Positions 53,195 through 62,496 are shown, counted from the stretch's first letter. The stretch is DNA of 64,000 bases from Sediminibacter sp. Hel_I_10 (GCF_000688335.1 NZ_JHZX01000001.1:4030001-4094000), one strand, 5' to 3'. Program-made: numbers and translations. The notes: generated by a model from the letters alone, not told the origin.

Positions 53195-53575
53195 TTAAAG
53201 CGAATTAAACCAAATTTTATTATACCAAGACGTTCTATAATTTTTAATCCCTTGCATTCTAAAAGACTCAGATGCATGGTTACGAATAAAAGCGTATAAA
53301 TCATAATCAAAAGAAAACTTTAAACCGTAATACTGTGAAAGTCTTTGTAAATTCCAATCATTCCAACCTGACACAAAATCCTGAAAACCTGAAACATCGT
53401 CGTTTTTTATAAAAAACATAAATTTTTGCAGATGTTCATCCAAATCATTCACCCAATGCGAAGGAGTCAATTCTTTAGGTGTTGCAAAAATCCAGTTTCT
53501 AAAAAAAGAAACCTTATACACCAATAAACAAAAAAGAAGAACTAAAAACCCCATTATATTTGATATAAATTTCAT
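53195..53575 (-). CDS. Phage membrane-anchored protein, 126 residues
   Basis: Starts MKFISNIMGFLVLLFCLLVYK: the ATG at 53575 overlaps the stop of the upstream gene (ATGA), so translation is coupled. The N-terminal hydrophobic segment is a TM anchor or signal peptide; the rest is an aromatic-rich domain (GWNDWNLQRLSQYYGLKFSF, YRTSWYNKIWFN). The latter resembles small muramidase-like or structural domains, but no catalytic residues can be named. Two bases separate it from the annexin-like gene. Confidence 0.62.
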   Translation of the reverse strand: MKFISNIMGFLVLLFCLLVYKVSFFRNWIFATPKELTPSHWVNDLDEHLQKFMFFIKNDDVSGFQDFVSGWNDWNLQRLSQYYGLKFSFDYDLYAFIRNHASESFRMQGIKNYRTSWYNKIWFNSL

Positions 53576-53904
53576 ATGCCCGTTAGAGTTATTGCAGTTT
53601 GTTCGGCTTCGCATTTTGTTTTACAAATATTATGAATCTGATTTCCAAAAGGCAAATTTGGTAGAATTTGCTTACATTTAATCATACATTCAACCATGTT
53701 AAACTGATTATCTGTTATTTCATCAATTGTACCAATAAAACCACCACTAGCACCGCCAGTAGAATCCACAACATCAACATTCGCATCAGCACTACTTTTT
53801 TTCGTCCTGTTTTTAAAAAAAACAACTATAATCAAAATAGGGATGAGAAGTAACAACCCTATTTTAAGATAATTATTTTTAGTTTTATTCTTTTTTAAAG
53901 CCAT
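53572..53904 (-). CDS. Phage one-TM protein with Cys-rich tail
   Basis: A 110-residue protein: Lys-rich N-terminus, TM helix (about 15-30, IGLLLLIPILIIVVFF), Asp/Ser linker, then a C-terminal part with four Cys (MVECMIKCKQI, NICKTKCEAE) that could form two disulphides or bind metal. It is one of several one-TM proteins in a row, as expected for proteins sitting in the internal membrane of a lipid-containing virion. Function unknown. Confidence 0.6.
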   Translation of the reverse strand: MALKKNKTKNNYLKIGLLLLIPILIIVVFFKNRTKKSSADANVDVVDSTGGASGGFIGTIDEITDNQFNMVECMIKCKQILPNLPFGNQIHNICKTKCEAEQTAITLTGI

Positions 53905-54132
53905 TTAAATACGTTTTAAATTAACCATCGAAACTGGTTGTACAAACTTTGAAGATACACTCTTAATTGTACCTTTTGGGTTAACGTGAGCTAATAAACC
54001 GCCTTTTGGATCATCACATTCACACGGTTTATTTGGAGTTATTTTTTTTGTAAACCACCCACCAACAAAGGCAAGACCACCAATTAATAAAATTAAACCA
54101 AATTTTAGCGGATTTGTAGATTTTGAAGCCAT
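53905..54132 (-). CDS. Phage one-TM protein, 75 residues
   Basis: MASKSTNPLKFGLILLIGGL begins a TM helix (about 10-27); the outer part has CECDDPKGG and ends VSMVNLKRI. It starts directly after the M23 gene (ten bases) and abuts the Cys-rich one-TM gene. The copy at 62822-63049 encodes the same protein without change. Probably a minor virion membrane protein. Confidence 0.6.
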   Translation of the reverse strand: MASKSTNPLKFGLILLIGGLAFVGGWFTKKITPNKPCECDDPKGGLLAHVNPKGTIKSVSSKFVQPVSMVNLKRI

Positions 54133-54142
54133 AACAATAATT

Positions 54143-54652
54143 TTAAATTTTTAAATAATTTTCAGGATTAACAAGTTTATTTTTTTTATAAAATTCAATA
54201 TGAATATGGTTTTGCATCCCTGAATTATAACCATATTTTAATTCAATATCTTGAGCAGTACATAATTTCTGACCTTTTAAAATAGTTGCACCGACACTAA
54301 ACATTGGATAAACATACATTAACTTAACTCTAAAATCAGACCATTCACCCAAACCAACAATTTCAACAAGATCATAATTTGAATCATTCGCATAAGGTTT
54401 ACCGAATCGATTAATTTTACAATCAAAAGGAGCGTAAATATCGTCGTTATGCGACTTTATCAGATCAACCCCATTATGCTTGTAATTGCCCCGCTTAGCG
54501 CCAAAATGACCGCATCCCATAGGATCACATTCACGCATTTTTTCATAATTACCACCAAAAGAAACTTTTTTCTTAGAAGTCATTAGATACAGAATTATAG
54601 TTATCGGAATCAGTAGAAAATAATGCATTTGACAAATTTTTAAGCAGGTCAA
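54143..54652 (-). CDS. Phage M23 family metallopeptidase (muralytic)
   Basis: A 169-residue protein with an N-terminal hydrophobic anchor (MHYFLLIPITIILYLM; the ATGs at 54652 and 54628 are both possible) and an M23/LytM domain. Zinc ligands are readable: His and Asp in KHNGVDL (about residues 58-64) and the second motif HIHIEF near 151. GxxCGHFG precedes the core. M23 enzymes cut peptide cross-links in peptidoglycan; in phages they open the wall at entry or lysis. The start lies inside the small gene at 54573-54716. Copy 2 is frameshifted. Confidence 0.82.
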   Translation of the reverse strand: MTCLKICQMHYFLLIPITIILYLMTSKKKVSFGGNYEKMRECDPMGCGHFGAKRGNYKHNGVDLIKSHNDDIYAPFDCKINRFGKPYANDSNYDLVEIVGLGEWSDFRVKLMYVYPMFSVGATILKGQKLCTAQDIELKYGYNSGMQNHIHIEFYKKNKLVNPENYLKI

Positions 54653-54716
54653 ACAACGTATAAACGGAAGCTATTAAACCTATAACAGTAATTAAATTAT
54701 TCGCTAACTTGTTCAT
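54573..54716 (-). CDS. Phage one-TM peptide, 47 residues
   Basis: MNKLANNLITVIGLIASVYT begins a single TM helix with a short Ser/Asp-rich tail (STDSDNYNSVSNDF). It overlaps the 3' end of the upstream gene by 20 bases and the 5' end of the M23 gene by about 80. The same 47 codons are intact in copy 2 (63487-63630). Too short for most gene finders. Confidence 0.5.
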   Translation of the reverse strand: MNKLANNLITVIGLIASVYTLFDLLKNLSNALFSTDSDNYNSVSNDF

Positions 54717-54960
54717 CTTGTTTTAGATTTTCAGTCTCATTTTTTTCAACTTCATCAAAAGCAACTTTAAACTTTGAATCAGTTGTTTTAACAGATTGAG
54801 TTTTAGTAAACATGATTTCGTCAATATCTGTTTTTAATTCAGCAAAGCGAAAAGAAACAGCCTGAGCAACACGACCCCATTTACCAACATTTTCAAGAAA
54901 AGAAAACAAATTTGACGTATTCCCGACCACTTTTTTAATACTTGGTATTTTCATTTTCAT
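54697..54960 (-). CDS. Phage protein, 87 residues, unknown
   Basis: A basic N-terminus (MKMKIPSIKKVVG) is followed by a helix with amphipathic pattern and a very acidic C-terminus (KNETENLKQDEQVSE). There is no TM segment. It may be a small virion or scaffold protein. It begins two bases after the stop of the upstream gene. In copy 2 the tail is frameshifted. Confidence 0.55.
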   Translation of the reverse strand: MKMKIPSIKKVVGNTSNLFSFLENVGKWGRVAQAVSFRFAELKTDIDEIMFTKTQSVKTTDSKFKVAFDEVEKNETENLKQDEQVSE

Positions 54961-54962
54961 AA

Positions 54963-55346
54963 TTAATTATAATCTTTTGAAATGTGTTTTCCGCAATAAC
55001 CACCATTTGAAGCTTTTGGATTAATAACCCAATTCCATTCTTTGATATAAACCTTTTGATTTGCTAAATCCAACATACCACCTACAATAACATTTTGTTT
55101 CATAGCTGCACTTTGGATAACCGTAACTGGCAACCAATGGTGACCAGTTTCTGTAGCAGTTATTTTTACCTCACGATCTTTAGGAAAAATAACCTTATAA
55201 CTATGCATTACACCATCGGCAACTTTCCAAGCAGTTATAAATCCTTTCCTGATACCTTCATCAGATGATTTATCAAACTTAGTTTGAATTTTAGCACCAC
55301 TTTTCGCGGTATTAGTCGAACTTTTTTTACTGTACGTTTTAGCCAT
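54963..55346 (-). CDS. Phage protein, 127 residues, possible structural protein
   Basis: A basic, Ser/Thr/Lys-rich N-terminal arm of about 30 residues (MAKTYSKKSSTNTAKSGAKI) precedes a compact beta-rich domain (SYKVIFPKDREVKITATET, VIVGGMLDLANQKVYIKEW). A basic arm joined to a beta domain is usual for small capsid or DNA-binding proteins of ssDNA phages, but no family match is claimed. The 3' part of copy 2 is cut by the window end. Confidence 0.6.
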   Translation of the reverse strand: MAKTYSKKSSTNTAKSGAKIQTKFDKSSDEGIRKGFITAWKVADGVMHSYKVIFPKDREVKITATETGHHWLPVTVIQSAAMKQNVIVGGMLDLANQKVYIKEWNWVINPKASNGGYCGKHISKDYN

Positions 55347-55350
55347 GATA

Positions 55351-55503
55351 TTACTTTTTAATTACTTTAACTTTTGAACCACCTAAAAATGTTGTACCAA
55401 CACTCACAGCGATTATACCCAATACCGCAACTATTGCGATAACTCTTTTAATTTGTACGGATTTACTGATGTCAGCAAATAACCATGTTTTAATATTATC
55501 CAT
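55351..55503 (-). CDS. Phage one-TM peptide, 50 residues
   Basis: MDNIKTWLFADISKSVQIKR begins this peptide, followed by a TM helix (about 21-40, VIAIVAVLGIIAVSVGTTFL) and a basic tail (SKVKVIKK). Its start overlaps the end of the Gly-rich gene by eight bases, and the next gene begins five bases after its stop. The composition is like the small coat or membrane proteins of filamentous and lipid-containing phages. Confidence 0.5.
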   Translation of the reverse strand: MDNIKTWLFADISKSVQIKRVIAIVAVLGIIAVSVGTTFLGGSKVKVIKK

Positions 55504-56366
55504 CGATTCTGAAAATTTTATCGGTTAAAGGTTTGTTTGATTTATAATTTTGATAAATGTTATATAACGGAAGTGAAAAAGCTAGTAAACCCATACCAGC
55601 ATAATTTAAAACTTTGGTTGATTTCTTTTGTAGTGAATAAACTGGATAACTTACTGGTGTATTTTCAGACCAAGTGTGATTAAAACCTTGAAAATCCCAT
55701 TCTGATTTTGGCTTAGTTTTCAATGTATAGGTTAAAATATACCTTGATTGAAGTTTACTAACAAAATCATTAAAATATGGTTTCAAATTATCCAAAAAAG
55801 TAACATAGTTTTTTAAAGCCTTTTTTGAACATGATTTCCAATTAGCTGACGTTTGTATATAAGTATACATTGAAATGTTAGTAAAAACAGCCTCAGCAAT
55901 AAAATTCAATCTATTAACTACCTCAGTTTCTGTGGTTGCATCATTTAACCAATCAAACAACTGTGAAAAATAAGGAGCTTGAATAGTCTGTATTTCTTGT
56001 TTAATTTCTGATGGTAAAAATGTAGAACCCAACAGCTTATTCCATCTGAAAAAACAGCTAAAATTGTACCTTCTAAGAAACCCGAATAATCAAAACCAAG
56101 TAGATCAGCAATTCCAGCACCCATACCAAGAATACCCAAGGAATCACCAGTTAAAAAAGAAGCAATACCACTACCAAAACCACCTAAAGAACCACCAACC
56201 GAATCAACACCACCAAAAATATCAGCCAAACCACCACCAAAACCACCGCCCGAAGGCTGAACTGAATCTGAACTAAAATATCAAAAATATCATCTAGAAA
56301 AGACCCACCACCTAAAGATGGTGAGTTTGATCCAAAAACATTATTGAAAATAGAACCGTCAGACAT
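55496..56366 (-). pseudogene. Phage Gly-rich / hydrophobic structural protein, two frameshifts
   Basis: Three overlapping pieces make one protein of about 290 residues if one T is added near 56279 and one base near 56045. The order is MSDGSIFNNVFG, then a Gly-rich segment (GGGFGGGLADIFGGVDSVGG, GILGMGAGIADLLGFDYSGF) and a soluble C-terminal part (STFLPSEIKQEIQTIQAPYF onward) with a late hydrophobic helix (VLNYAGMGLLAFSLPLYNIY). Both breaks are in or near homopolymers, so sequencing error is the likely cause. Possible pilot, spike or membrane-penetration protein. Confidence 0.6.
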
Positions 56367-56369
56367 AGT

Positions 56370-57143
56370 TTATCTTTGAATTGTTAAAAAATAAACAAAA
56401 TCCTCACCGTTCATATTATGGAAACGGATTTCAGGAATTGAAACTAAACCTTGTCTAGTTGGAGCAAGATTCGATAATTTTTGAACAATATTAACACCTA
56501 ATGACCACTTTCAAGAATCTGTGACCTTCACGTATAGCCGTATGAGTGTTTTTTAACATGTCATCCTGACTAATTAAAGTTTTAAAATCATAGCTAACAT
56601 CTCGTCGTGCATTCTGACCTTGAGCATTTTTATACTCACTTAAAATCGAAACATACATTTTCGTTTGAAGTGAAAAAGGATAAGCAACCAAATCAACATT
56701 AGAAACATCAACCCTTTCATCAGTTTTATCTTCATCTAATGCAAACTTCGTAATCTTAAAAGGAGAACCACCCGACAAAGAATCCCATTTCTATAGGTAA
56801 CAGTTTGAGCTGATGCCAAACCAGTCATTTTAACGATATAATAAACATCATCATTATCTAACTCCAAAACACCACCATAACTAACCAACAAATGCAAACC
56901 TTGTAAAAGGTCACCATCTTCACTATATATAAGAAAAGGAAGTTTGCCACCAACCATAGCATTACAAAGAGAAAAATACGTTAAAACCGGCATTTTTGGA
57001 ACGACGGTTGTTTCTCCAATAGTTTTGCCACCCTTTAAAATTTCAATAGTAGAAGAAGCCTTAATAGAATCAATAATTAAACCTTGAGTAAAATCTTTTA
57101 ATTTAAATTCCGTCGCAACGGTGTTAGAAGTATGAACAACCAT
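56370..57143 (-). pseudogene. Candidate major capsid protein of the phage, two frameshifts
   Basis: Joining three pieces gives about 257 residues from MVVHTSNTVATEF to HNMNGEDFVYFLTIQR. It is beta-rich throughout (FKLKDFTQGLIIDSIKASST, GVLELDNDDVYYIVKMTGL, DLVAYPFSLQTKMYVSILSE) without signal peptide or TM. It is the largest virion-like protein and lies between the replication gene and the membrane proteins, the usual place of a capsid gene. Breaks near 56776 and 56506 are single-base indels. The capsid role is an inference from size, position and fold propensity. Confidence 0.5.
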
Positions 57144-57204
57144 AATATTATTTTTAAACGTTTATTAATTTTATATTACAAATATGCAAACGATCAATAA
57201 AAAA

Positions 57205-58269
57205 CTATACGCACAACGTCAATTCCATTTGTAAAGGCTTGATATATTCCTTTTTTTCAAATGTTTGCTTTATTTCCTTTGGAATTGATTCAAATAATTT
57301 ACGCATTTCATCTACTTGATTTTTATACCAATAGCGGATTTTATTCCAAACATTAATTCTTTTTTCCCTTAATTTTTTAAAAACATTACCTACAATAGAT
57401 AAACATAATCAGAGTCTATTTTTATTTCTTTTAATTCACATGAAGAACTATATAAATAACTAAGTATATCATCGAACTCTTTACATGTATCATAAAAGTT
57501 GGATATTCCATTTTTTTCAATTCATTGGAAGCACCCCACAAAGCACCAACAATTGGACGTTTATCGGTTTCTTTTTTGTCATATACTTGACCATATATGA
57601 GGTAGCGTTCTTTATATTTTTTAAAGAATGAACATCAGTTGAATTCGGATTTTTATGTTTGTTTAAATAGCCTAATGGTTCTAATTGATTATTCAAATAC
57701 GGTTAATATCCTTATAATCAACCCAACGATCCATTAAAATATGAAAATGAATATTCCCATTTTTTTGGGGTTCAGCTTTCCAAACATAATAATCTACTTG
57801 ATAGCTTTTCTTCATATTATCCATAAACGACTTAACGATTTGCGTAATACCCTATCATGGTGAACTTGTTTATCAGGTAATGTAAGAGTTACAAATTTAC
57901 AAATCTTTGTTTTTGGATAGACTTCTTTTTATCATAATTAATTGCCACGTAATTAATTAAATTTTCTATTGATTTACGAACCGTTTTACTTGATTTTTTG
58001 ATAAAAGCCAATTGGCTTAACATTTATATCATAACGACGCTTCATTTCAACAGTATGAAGATCATGTAAATGGGTTAAATCACTTGTATAAGTATTTATA
58101 CTTCAACCTCATTAACTGCGTTTAACTCGTCCAATTCAGTTTTTATATAACTTTCTTGATTTTGTCTCAATGATTTTCGACAACCATTACGAACAAAATC
58201 TAAATGTGAATTATCCCATAATTGTAATATTGCCCCATTACGTACTTGAAATATGCGCTTGATAGTCAT
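57205..58269 (-). pseudogene. Rolling-circle replication initiator (HUH Rep), broken by one-base indels
   Basis: Reading across at least six single-base indels gives about 355 residues from MTIKRIFQVRNG. Rep motifs appear in order: motif I KFVTLTLPDK (about 57890), motif II NGNIHFHILMD with the HxH metal site (about 57745), motif III SYMVKYMTKK (about 57590) with two Tyr four residues apart, as in phiX174 gpA-type proteins. Each piece is otherwise intact, with no missense decay around the motifs, so the breaks are probably consensus errors. Rep would nick one strand at the phage origin and drive ssDNA synthesis. Confidence 0.75.
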
Positions 58270-58373
58270 AGTTTTTAAAACAAAAAAAATTTGAAAGTGA
58301 ATTTTTACGGTTATTACTTGGATTCGTTTTTACCGTTACTAATGATAAACCAAGAAAACAAATCAGAGATTTG

Positions 58374-58735
58374 TTATAGCTCGCCCTTATATATGCGACG
58401 TATTGTATCGTAATGGCAAAAGAGTAGATTATCAGCTATATATTGAAAAGCTTGATTATACGTATCGATCTGAATGTTTGAAGGGGGATTGTTGAATAAG
58501 TCTGAAACCTTATCCTTTACAAACTTTCGTCTGTTTTGCTTATTATCTGAAGAAATTTTTTCATAATTCTCATCTCATTAAATTCTTTAACTGATGACGC
58601 AAGAAGCTTAACATTAATATCAGTATGTAAAACGGAATAACCCCGATATCGGTAACAACGCATAACTTTAATTGATCCAAGGCGTAAACAAATGAAATCC
58701 ACTAAATCAGGTAAATTCTCATTTGAAACTTTCAT
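58374..58735 (-). pseudogene. Early phage protein, one frameshift
   Basis: About 120 residues from MKVSNENLPDLVDFICLRLG to YDTIRRIYKGEL after correcting one indel near 58565. Soluble, no recognised family. It lies directly upstream of the Rep gene in the same transcript, so an early role (replication or host takeover) is plausible. Confidence 0.4.
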
Positions 58736-58771
58736 CTTCTATATGTACCGTTCTGTGTAAATGAACTTTCA

Positions 58772-59009
58772 TAATTGTTGTGTTTTTAGAATCAGGTTTC
58801 CAACCTGAATTAATAGACTTTACCATCTTTGCAATTCGCATTCGTCAGCAATGTTCTATTTTATGAACTTCATGATCTTTATATTCATTTACAGCGAAAT
58901 ATTATGTGAACCGTGAAAGGAATCTTCCATATAACGGAAAAATACCTTCTAAAACGGTTAGGAACTTTAATTGAAATCCTACTGTATTTTTTTGATATTG
59001 CATTTTCAT
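58772..59009 (-). pseudogene. Early phage protein, fragmented
   Basis: Starts MKMQYQKNTVGFQLKFLTVL; the frame breaks near 58905 and again near 58850, after which pieces such as KMVKSINSGWKPDSKNTTIM can be read. About 80 residues in all. The start codon overlaps the stop of the gene upstream (ATGA). Function unknown. Confidence 0.35.
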
Positions 59010-59233
59010 AATTCTTGTCTTTTAAGATTAAAATATTTCTCAGCATCGTTGAAATTGTATTTCGAAGTGTACTTAAAACGACTTCACGGATAATGTTTTC
59101 TCAGTGTAGTACAGAAGATCACGCAATGCGTTTTAATAGACAAATACTCAATCATTATGAGTATGTCTTTAGATGTATTAGGAATGGTTAAACCGACTTC
59201 ATTAATAAAATCAGTATTCGTTTGGATCTTCAT
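59006..59233 (-). pseudogene. Early phage protein, one frameshift
   Basis: About 75 residues from MKIQTNTDFINEVGLTIPNT to NDAEKYFNLKRQEL after one correction near 59090. Soluble; composition of a real protein. It starts four bases after the stop of the gene upstream, and its own stop overlaps the next start. Confidence 0.4.
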
Positions 59234-59236
59234 TTT

Positions 59237-59463
59237 CTAAGGATTTATAAAATTTATTTTCATCAATAATTCGTTGTTCGAAAAAACATCATTCCAAAAG
59301 TCATAACCCTCATCTGTAGAATACCAATCAAAAGCGTTTTCTAGTTCATCCGATGGATATAAACAGGAATCGGCATCTAAAAATTTAAACCCCGTATAAA
59401 GGTCACAAGCACGTTGACCCAATCCTCACCAAAGGCCATCAAATTTTGTCTAACAGTACTCAT
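59237..59463 (-). pseudogene. Early phage protein, one frameshift
   Basis: About 75 residues: MSTVRQNLMAFGEDW joined to GQRACDLYTGFKFLDADSCL and onward after a one-base correction near 59420. Acidic and Trp/Tyr-rich, no TM. The start overlaps the stop of the next gene upstream. Acidic small early phage proteins are often DNA mimics or inhibitors, but there is no direct evidence here. Confidence 0.4.
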
Positions 59464-59970
59464 ATCGATTGTCTATAAAATGAAACATCCCGCATAATTG
59501 ATTGACTCAATACTTTTGCAGGAAGGGAGATTGATTTTTCTGACCTATTCTTATAAAAATCAGATATACCGCAACAAACATCATAATGCGCTTCTAAAAT
59601 TTGGAATGATTTTCTGATATATGGCTCACAGCCGAAAACCTCGAATTTCTTAGCATTTAATTGCTGAATGCCTATAATCTTTGAAGGTAAATTGTGAGAA
59701 TCTTCTAAAGCATCAAGATTGATGGCAAAAGAATTTATAATGAGTATTTAAAGAAATTTGAACCTCTAATTTTTGGGATATTGTATCAAGCTTTTTATGT
59801 GATTGATAGCATCCCTTTTTATAAAAAGTCCGTGATGTTATTACATCAACGGAATAATGGGTTTTAAATCTAAATGTGTTGAATGCTTTTTTAAAGCCTC
59901 TTTTAAATCATTGAATCTTCTAGCATTGTTTTTTGGTTATAAAAACAACAACGAACAAAAACAATTCCAT
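59460..59970 (-). pseudogene. First gene of the phage block, about 170 residues, several frameshifts
   Basis: Pieces read in order: MELFLFVVVFITK, ARRFNDLKEALKKHSTHLDL, HYSVDVITSRTFYKKGCYQS, FAINLDALEDSHNLPSKIIG, KFEVFGCEPYIRKSFQILEA, ending SMIMRDVSFYRQSI-like. At least three one-base indels interrupt it. The domain is soluble; family not recognised. As the promoter-proximal gene it might be a regulator. The region 59971-60040 upstream should hold the phage promoter. Confidence 0.4.
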
Positions 59971-60017
59971 ATAGAAAACGTTTTAAGTTAATCCCCTAGC
60001 CCGAAGGTATTAACAAA

Positions 60018-60060
60018 AATACACCTTTAAAAGTGTATTAGTCTTTATATTATGTAAAAT
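60018..60060. other. Copy-copy junction (attP-like Xer site) with adjacent hairpin
   Basis: TTTATA (60044-60049) and TTATGTAAAAT (60050-60060) repeat the central region and XerD arm of the dif-like site at 51105-51121, but the XerC-arm position reads GTGTATTAGTC. Directly to the left AATACAC (60018-60024) and GTGTATT (60033-60039) form a perfect hairpin. In a circular phage genome this would be attP. It also marks the start of copy 2. Confidence 0.65.
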
Positions 60061-60372
60061 AACCGCTCAGCCACTTTACGAATCTTTGCCCGAAGTTTTA
60101 GCTATTAATATAAAAATGACGTTTCAAATCTACAATAAAAAAAGGTAAATCAAAAAGCAAAATAACAAATACGGTTCAAAACGTCAAATTCCGCTTCGCT
60201 CCAAAAATTTGCCTTATTTGCCCTCGTATTCGTATGTAGAGGCTAAAATTTACCAAAGAAAAAAAATCAAAAAAAGTCAAAAAAAAAAATTTATTATCAC
60301 TCTATTGTAAAAGAAAATGAGGACAAATTTGCCCCCATTCTCAACCAAAAATTAACGCCATGACACGCAACT
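60061..60372. other. Non-coding region of the phage unit, copy 2
   Basis: Repeat of 51122-51443 with about ten single-base deletions, mostly in A, T or G runs. Confidence 0.7.
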
Positions 60373-60793
60373 TTAAATCATTTCCTCGATGATGTAACCA
60401 TTAAATTGAATGTTTAAAGACCTTTTTCACCATTACGTAATGCGACATATAAAGAATCAAAATAAACATCATCATGTTCAATTAATCTACCACTTTGATG
60501 TTGAAATCTTAGCACAATAGTATTATCAAAATTATATCGCATTTCCGAGAATAATTCATAATTCCACTCATCGTTAAGAATTAAATTTGAAACCCATCTT
60601 ATATTTCCATAAAAGAAACGTTTCTTTTTACCAACATCCAAACGTTCACGAAAATAGGCTGATTGCTCATAAGGTTCACCGAATTGTCTTTCAAAAAAAC
60701 GAATAGGTTGTATAACCTTATAATTTTTATCCTCAATCCTAATAACGGATTTTGTAGGTAAATCCCCTGATATTGCATTTCTGTTTGACTCAT
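60373..60793 (-). pseudogene. Copy 2 of the 140-residue phage protein (frameshifted)
   Basis: Same sequence as 51444-51866 but with single bases missing near 60423 and 60766, which split the frame in three. Both losses are in homopolymers (TTTTTT and CCCCC runs of copy 1), so consensus error is likely. Confidence 0.6.
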
Positions 60794-60797
60794 AATC

Positions 60798-61204
60798 TTA
60801 AGATTTCATATTTTTAGTATCAACACTTTTATATTTTCATATGTACGATAGCCGCCATCCCGAGCATACCCAATACAATAGTAATTAATTGACCTATTTC
60901 TAATTCAGGAGGGCTAACGGTAACACCTGAGGCACTTAGAACGAACTCTAACAAAGGTTGAAGGATAAAATTGTATGCAAGAGCAGAACCACACACCCAA
61001 CCGATAAAAGGACGCCAACCCGCAACAAAAATAGATTTGTGATTAGCCTCTACTTTGTTTAACTCAACTTGTAACATATCAGATTGTCGCATCTGTTCTG
61101 TTAAACGCTCAATAAACTCACGTTGTTTTGCTTATTACCTTTAAACAAATCCCAAAAATCCGAAGAATCAAGAACCCGACCAATATTTTTATGATTTCAT
61201 TCAT
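60798..61204 (-). pseudogene. Copy 2 of the 3TM holin (frameshifted)
   Basis: Repeat of 51871-52281 with bases missing near 60836, 60853, 61127 and 61175. The three TM segments are unchanged (WRPFIGWVCGSALAYNF region intact). Most losses are in short runs (TTTTT, CCC, CCCC). Confidence 0.6.
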
Positions 61205-61553
61205 TGCGTTCTAGTCTTATTAATCTATTATTCAAATCATGCATCATTTTTGAATTATCCCTGATATCACGACTATTAAATTTTGAAGCCTCTATTATCG
61301 GAGCAGTCTTATCGATATACATTTTTTCAGTAAATCTAGGCTCAGATAAGTATTCTCTTATTTCCTTACGATTTGCATCGTCGTACTGTTTTGAAATTAA
61401 AAGCATTTGTACTTGCTGCTCTAGCAATTTTTGACCGTTAAAAACACCTATTATCAAAAAAAGCATCAAAGCTTGTACAACTTTTATAAATCCATCGATA
61501 TACGGACGGTATTTTTCGTTAAACGGACTATTATTTTCAGTAGTTTGGGGCAT
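61197..61553 (-). CDS. Copy 2 of the coiled-coil membrane protein (intact)
   Basis: Encodes the same 118 residues as 52274-52630 with no change. Confidence 0.65.
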   Translation of the reverse strand: MPQTTENNSPFNEKYRPYIDGFIKVVQALMLFLIIGVFNGQKLLEQQVQMLLISKQYDDANRKEIREYLSEPRFTEKMYIDKTAPIIEASKFNSRDIRDNSKMMHDLNNRLIRLERNE

Positions 61554-61565
61554 CTAAAAAACAAT

Positions 61566-62114
61566 TTAAATTATGGGTAATACAGAAATAGCAGTAGGAC
61601 TAACAATACTAGTAATTGTATTAATAATATTTTTTCGGGCTTTATTATCGGAAGAGCTACCAAGAAAAGGTAAAAGCGTATAAATATATTCCATATCTGA
61701 TGGAGATAATTCAGATAACATCATATCCATCAAGGATATTTCATCACCTATAAATGAATCTTGTGATCCAGTTCCATAGGTTTCTGAATAATTACGCAAA
61801 CCAAATTTATTGGAAACTTTGTAAAAATCGGATTTACTAAGACCTTGTAAAGTCTGAAAAATAACATCTTCATCAGTTCCAAATCCTTTCATCGCATTAT
61901 AAAGAACATCAGCCTTTTGTTGTGCTTGCAAGTCAGTTAAAGAACTACCAACTGAATTAGCTGTATCTGACAACTTTTTAAAAAAAGCTGAAATTTCATC
62001 TTTTAAAAAGTAATAAACCACTATAATCAATATGATAGGCAAAGCGTATTTTGACACCTTATCAAGTAAATTAGTGGTTTTACCCAAACCTTTTGAAGCT
62101 AATTTATAAACCAT
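61566..62114 (-). CDS. Copy 2 of the annexin-like membrane protein (altered C-terminus)
   Basis: Identical to 52698-53192 up to residue about 161. One A is then missing in a run of seven, so the frame goes on for 18 more codons (NTITSIVSPTAISVLPII) and stops 12 bases before the next start codon. Which of the two C-termini is real cannot be decided; copy 2 mostly errs by deletion, so copy 1 is preferred. Confidence 0.55.
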   Translation of the reverse strand: MVYKLASKGLGKTTNLLDKVSKYALPIILIIVVYYFLKDEISAFFKKLSDTANSVGSSLTDLQAQQKADVLYNAMKGFGTDEDVIFQTLQGLSKSDFYKVSNKFGLRNYSETYGTGSQDSFIGDEISLMDMMLSELSPSDMEYIYTLLPFLGSSSDNKARKNIINTITSIVSPTAISVLPII

Positions 62115-62116
62115 TA

Positions 62117-62496
62117 TTAAAGCGAATTAAACCAAATTTTATTATACCAAGACGTTCTATAATTTTTAATCCCTTGCATTCTAAAAGACTCAGATGCATG
62201 GTTACGAATAAAAGCGTATAAATCATAATCAAAAGAAAACTTTAAACCGTAATACTGTGAAAGTCTTTGTAAATTCCAATCATTCCAACCTGACACAAAA
62301 TCCTGAAAACCTGAAACATCGTCGTTTTTTATAAAAAACATAAATTTTTGCAGATGTTCATCCAAATCATTCACCCAATGCGAAGGAGTCAATTCTTTAG
62401 GTGTTGCAAAAATCCAGTTTCTAAAAAAGAAACCTTATACACCAATAAACAAAAAAGAAGAACTAAAAACCCCATTATATTTGATATAAATTTCAT
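62117..62496 (-). pseudogene. Copy 2 of the 126-residue membrane-anchored protein (frameshifted)
   Basis: Repeat of 53195-53575; one A is missing near 62427 in an A run, which separates the TM anchor from the soluble domain. Confidence 0.6.

Noticed and set aside
56370-57143. Firm call of a double-jelly-roll major capsid protein
   Set aside because: At about 257 residues the reconstructed protein seems short for a double barrel, and no motif proves the fold; kept as a candidate only.
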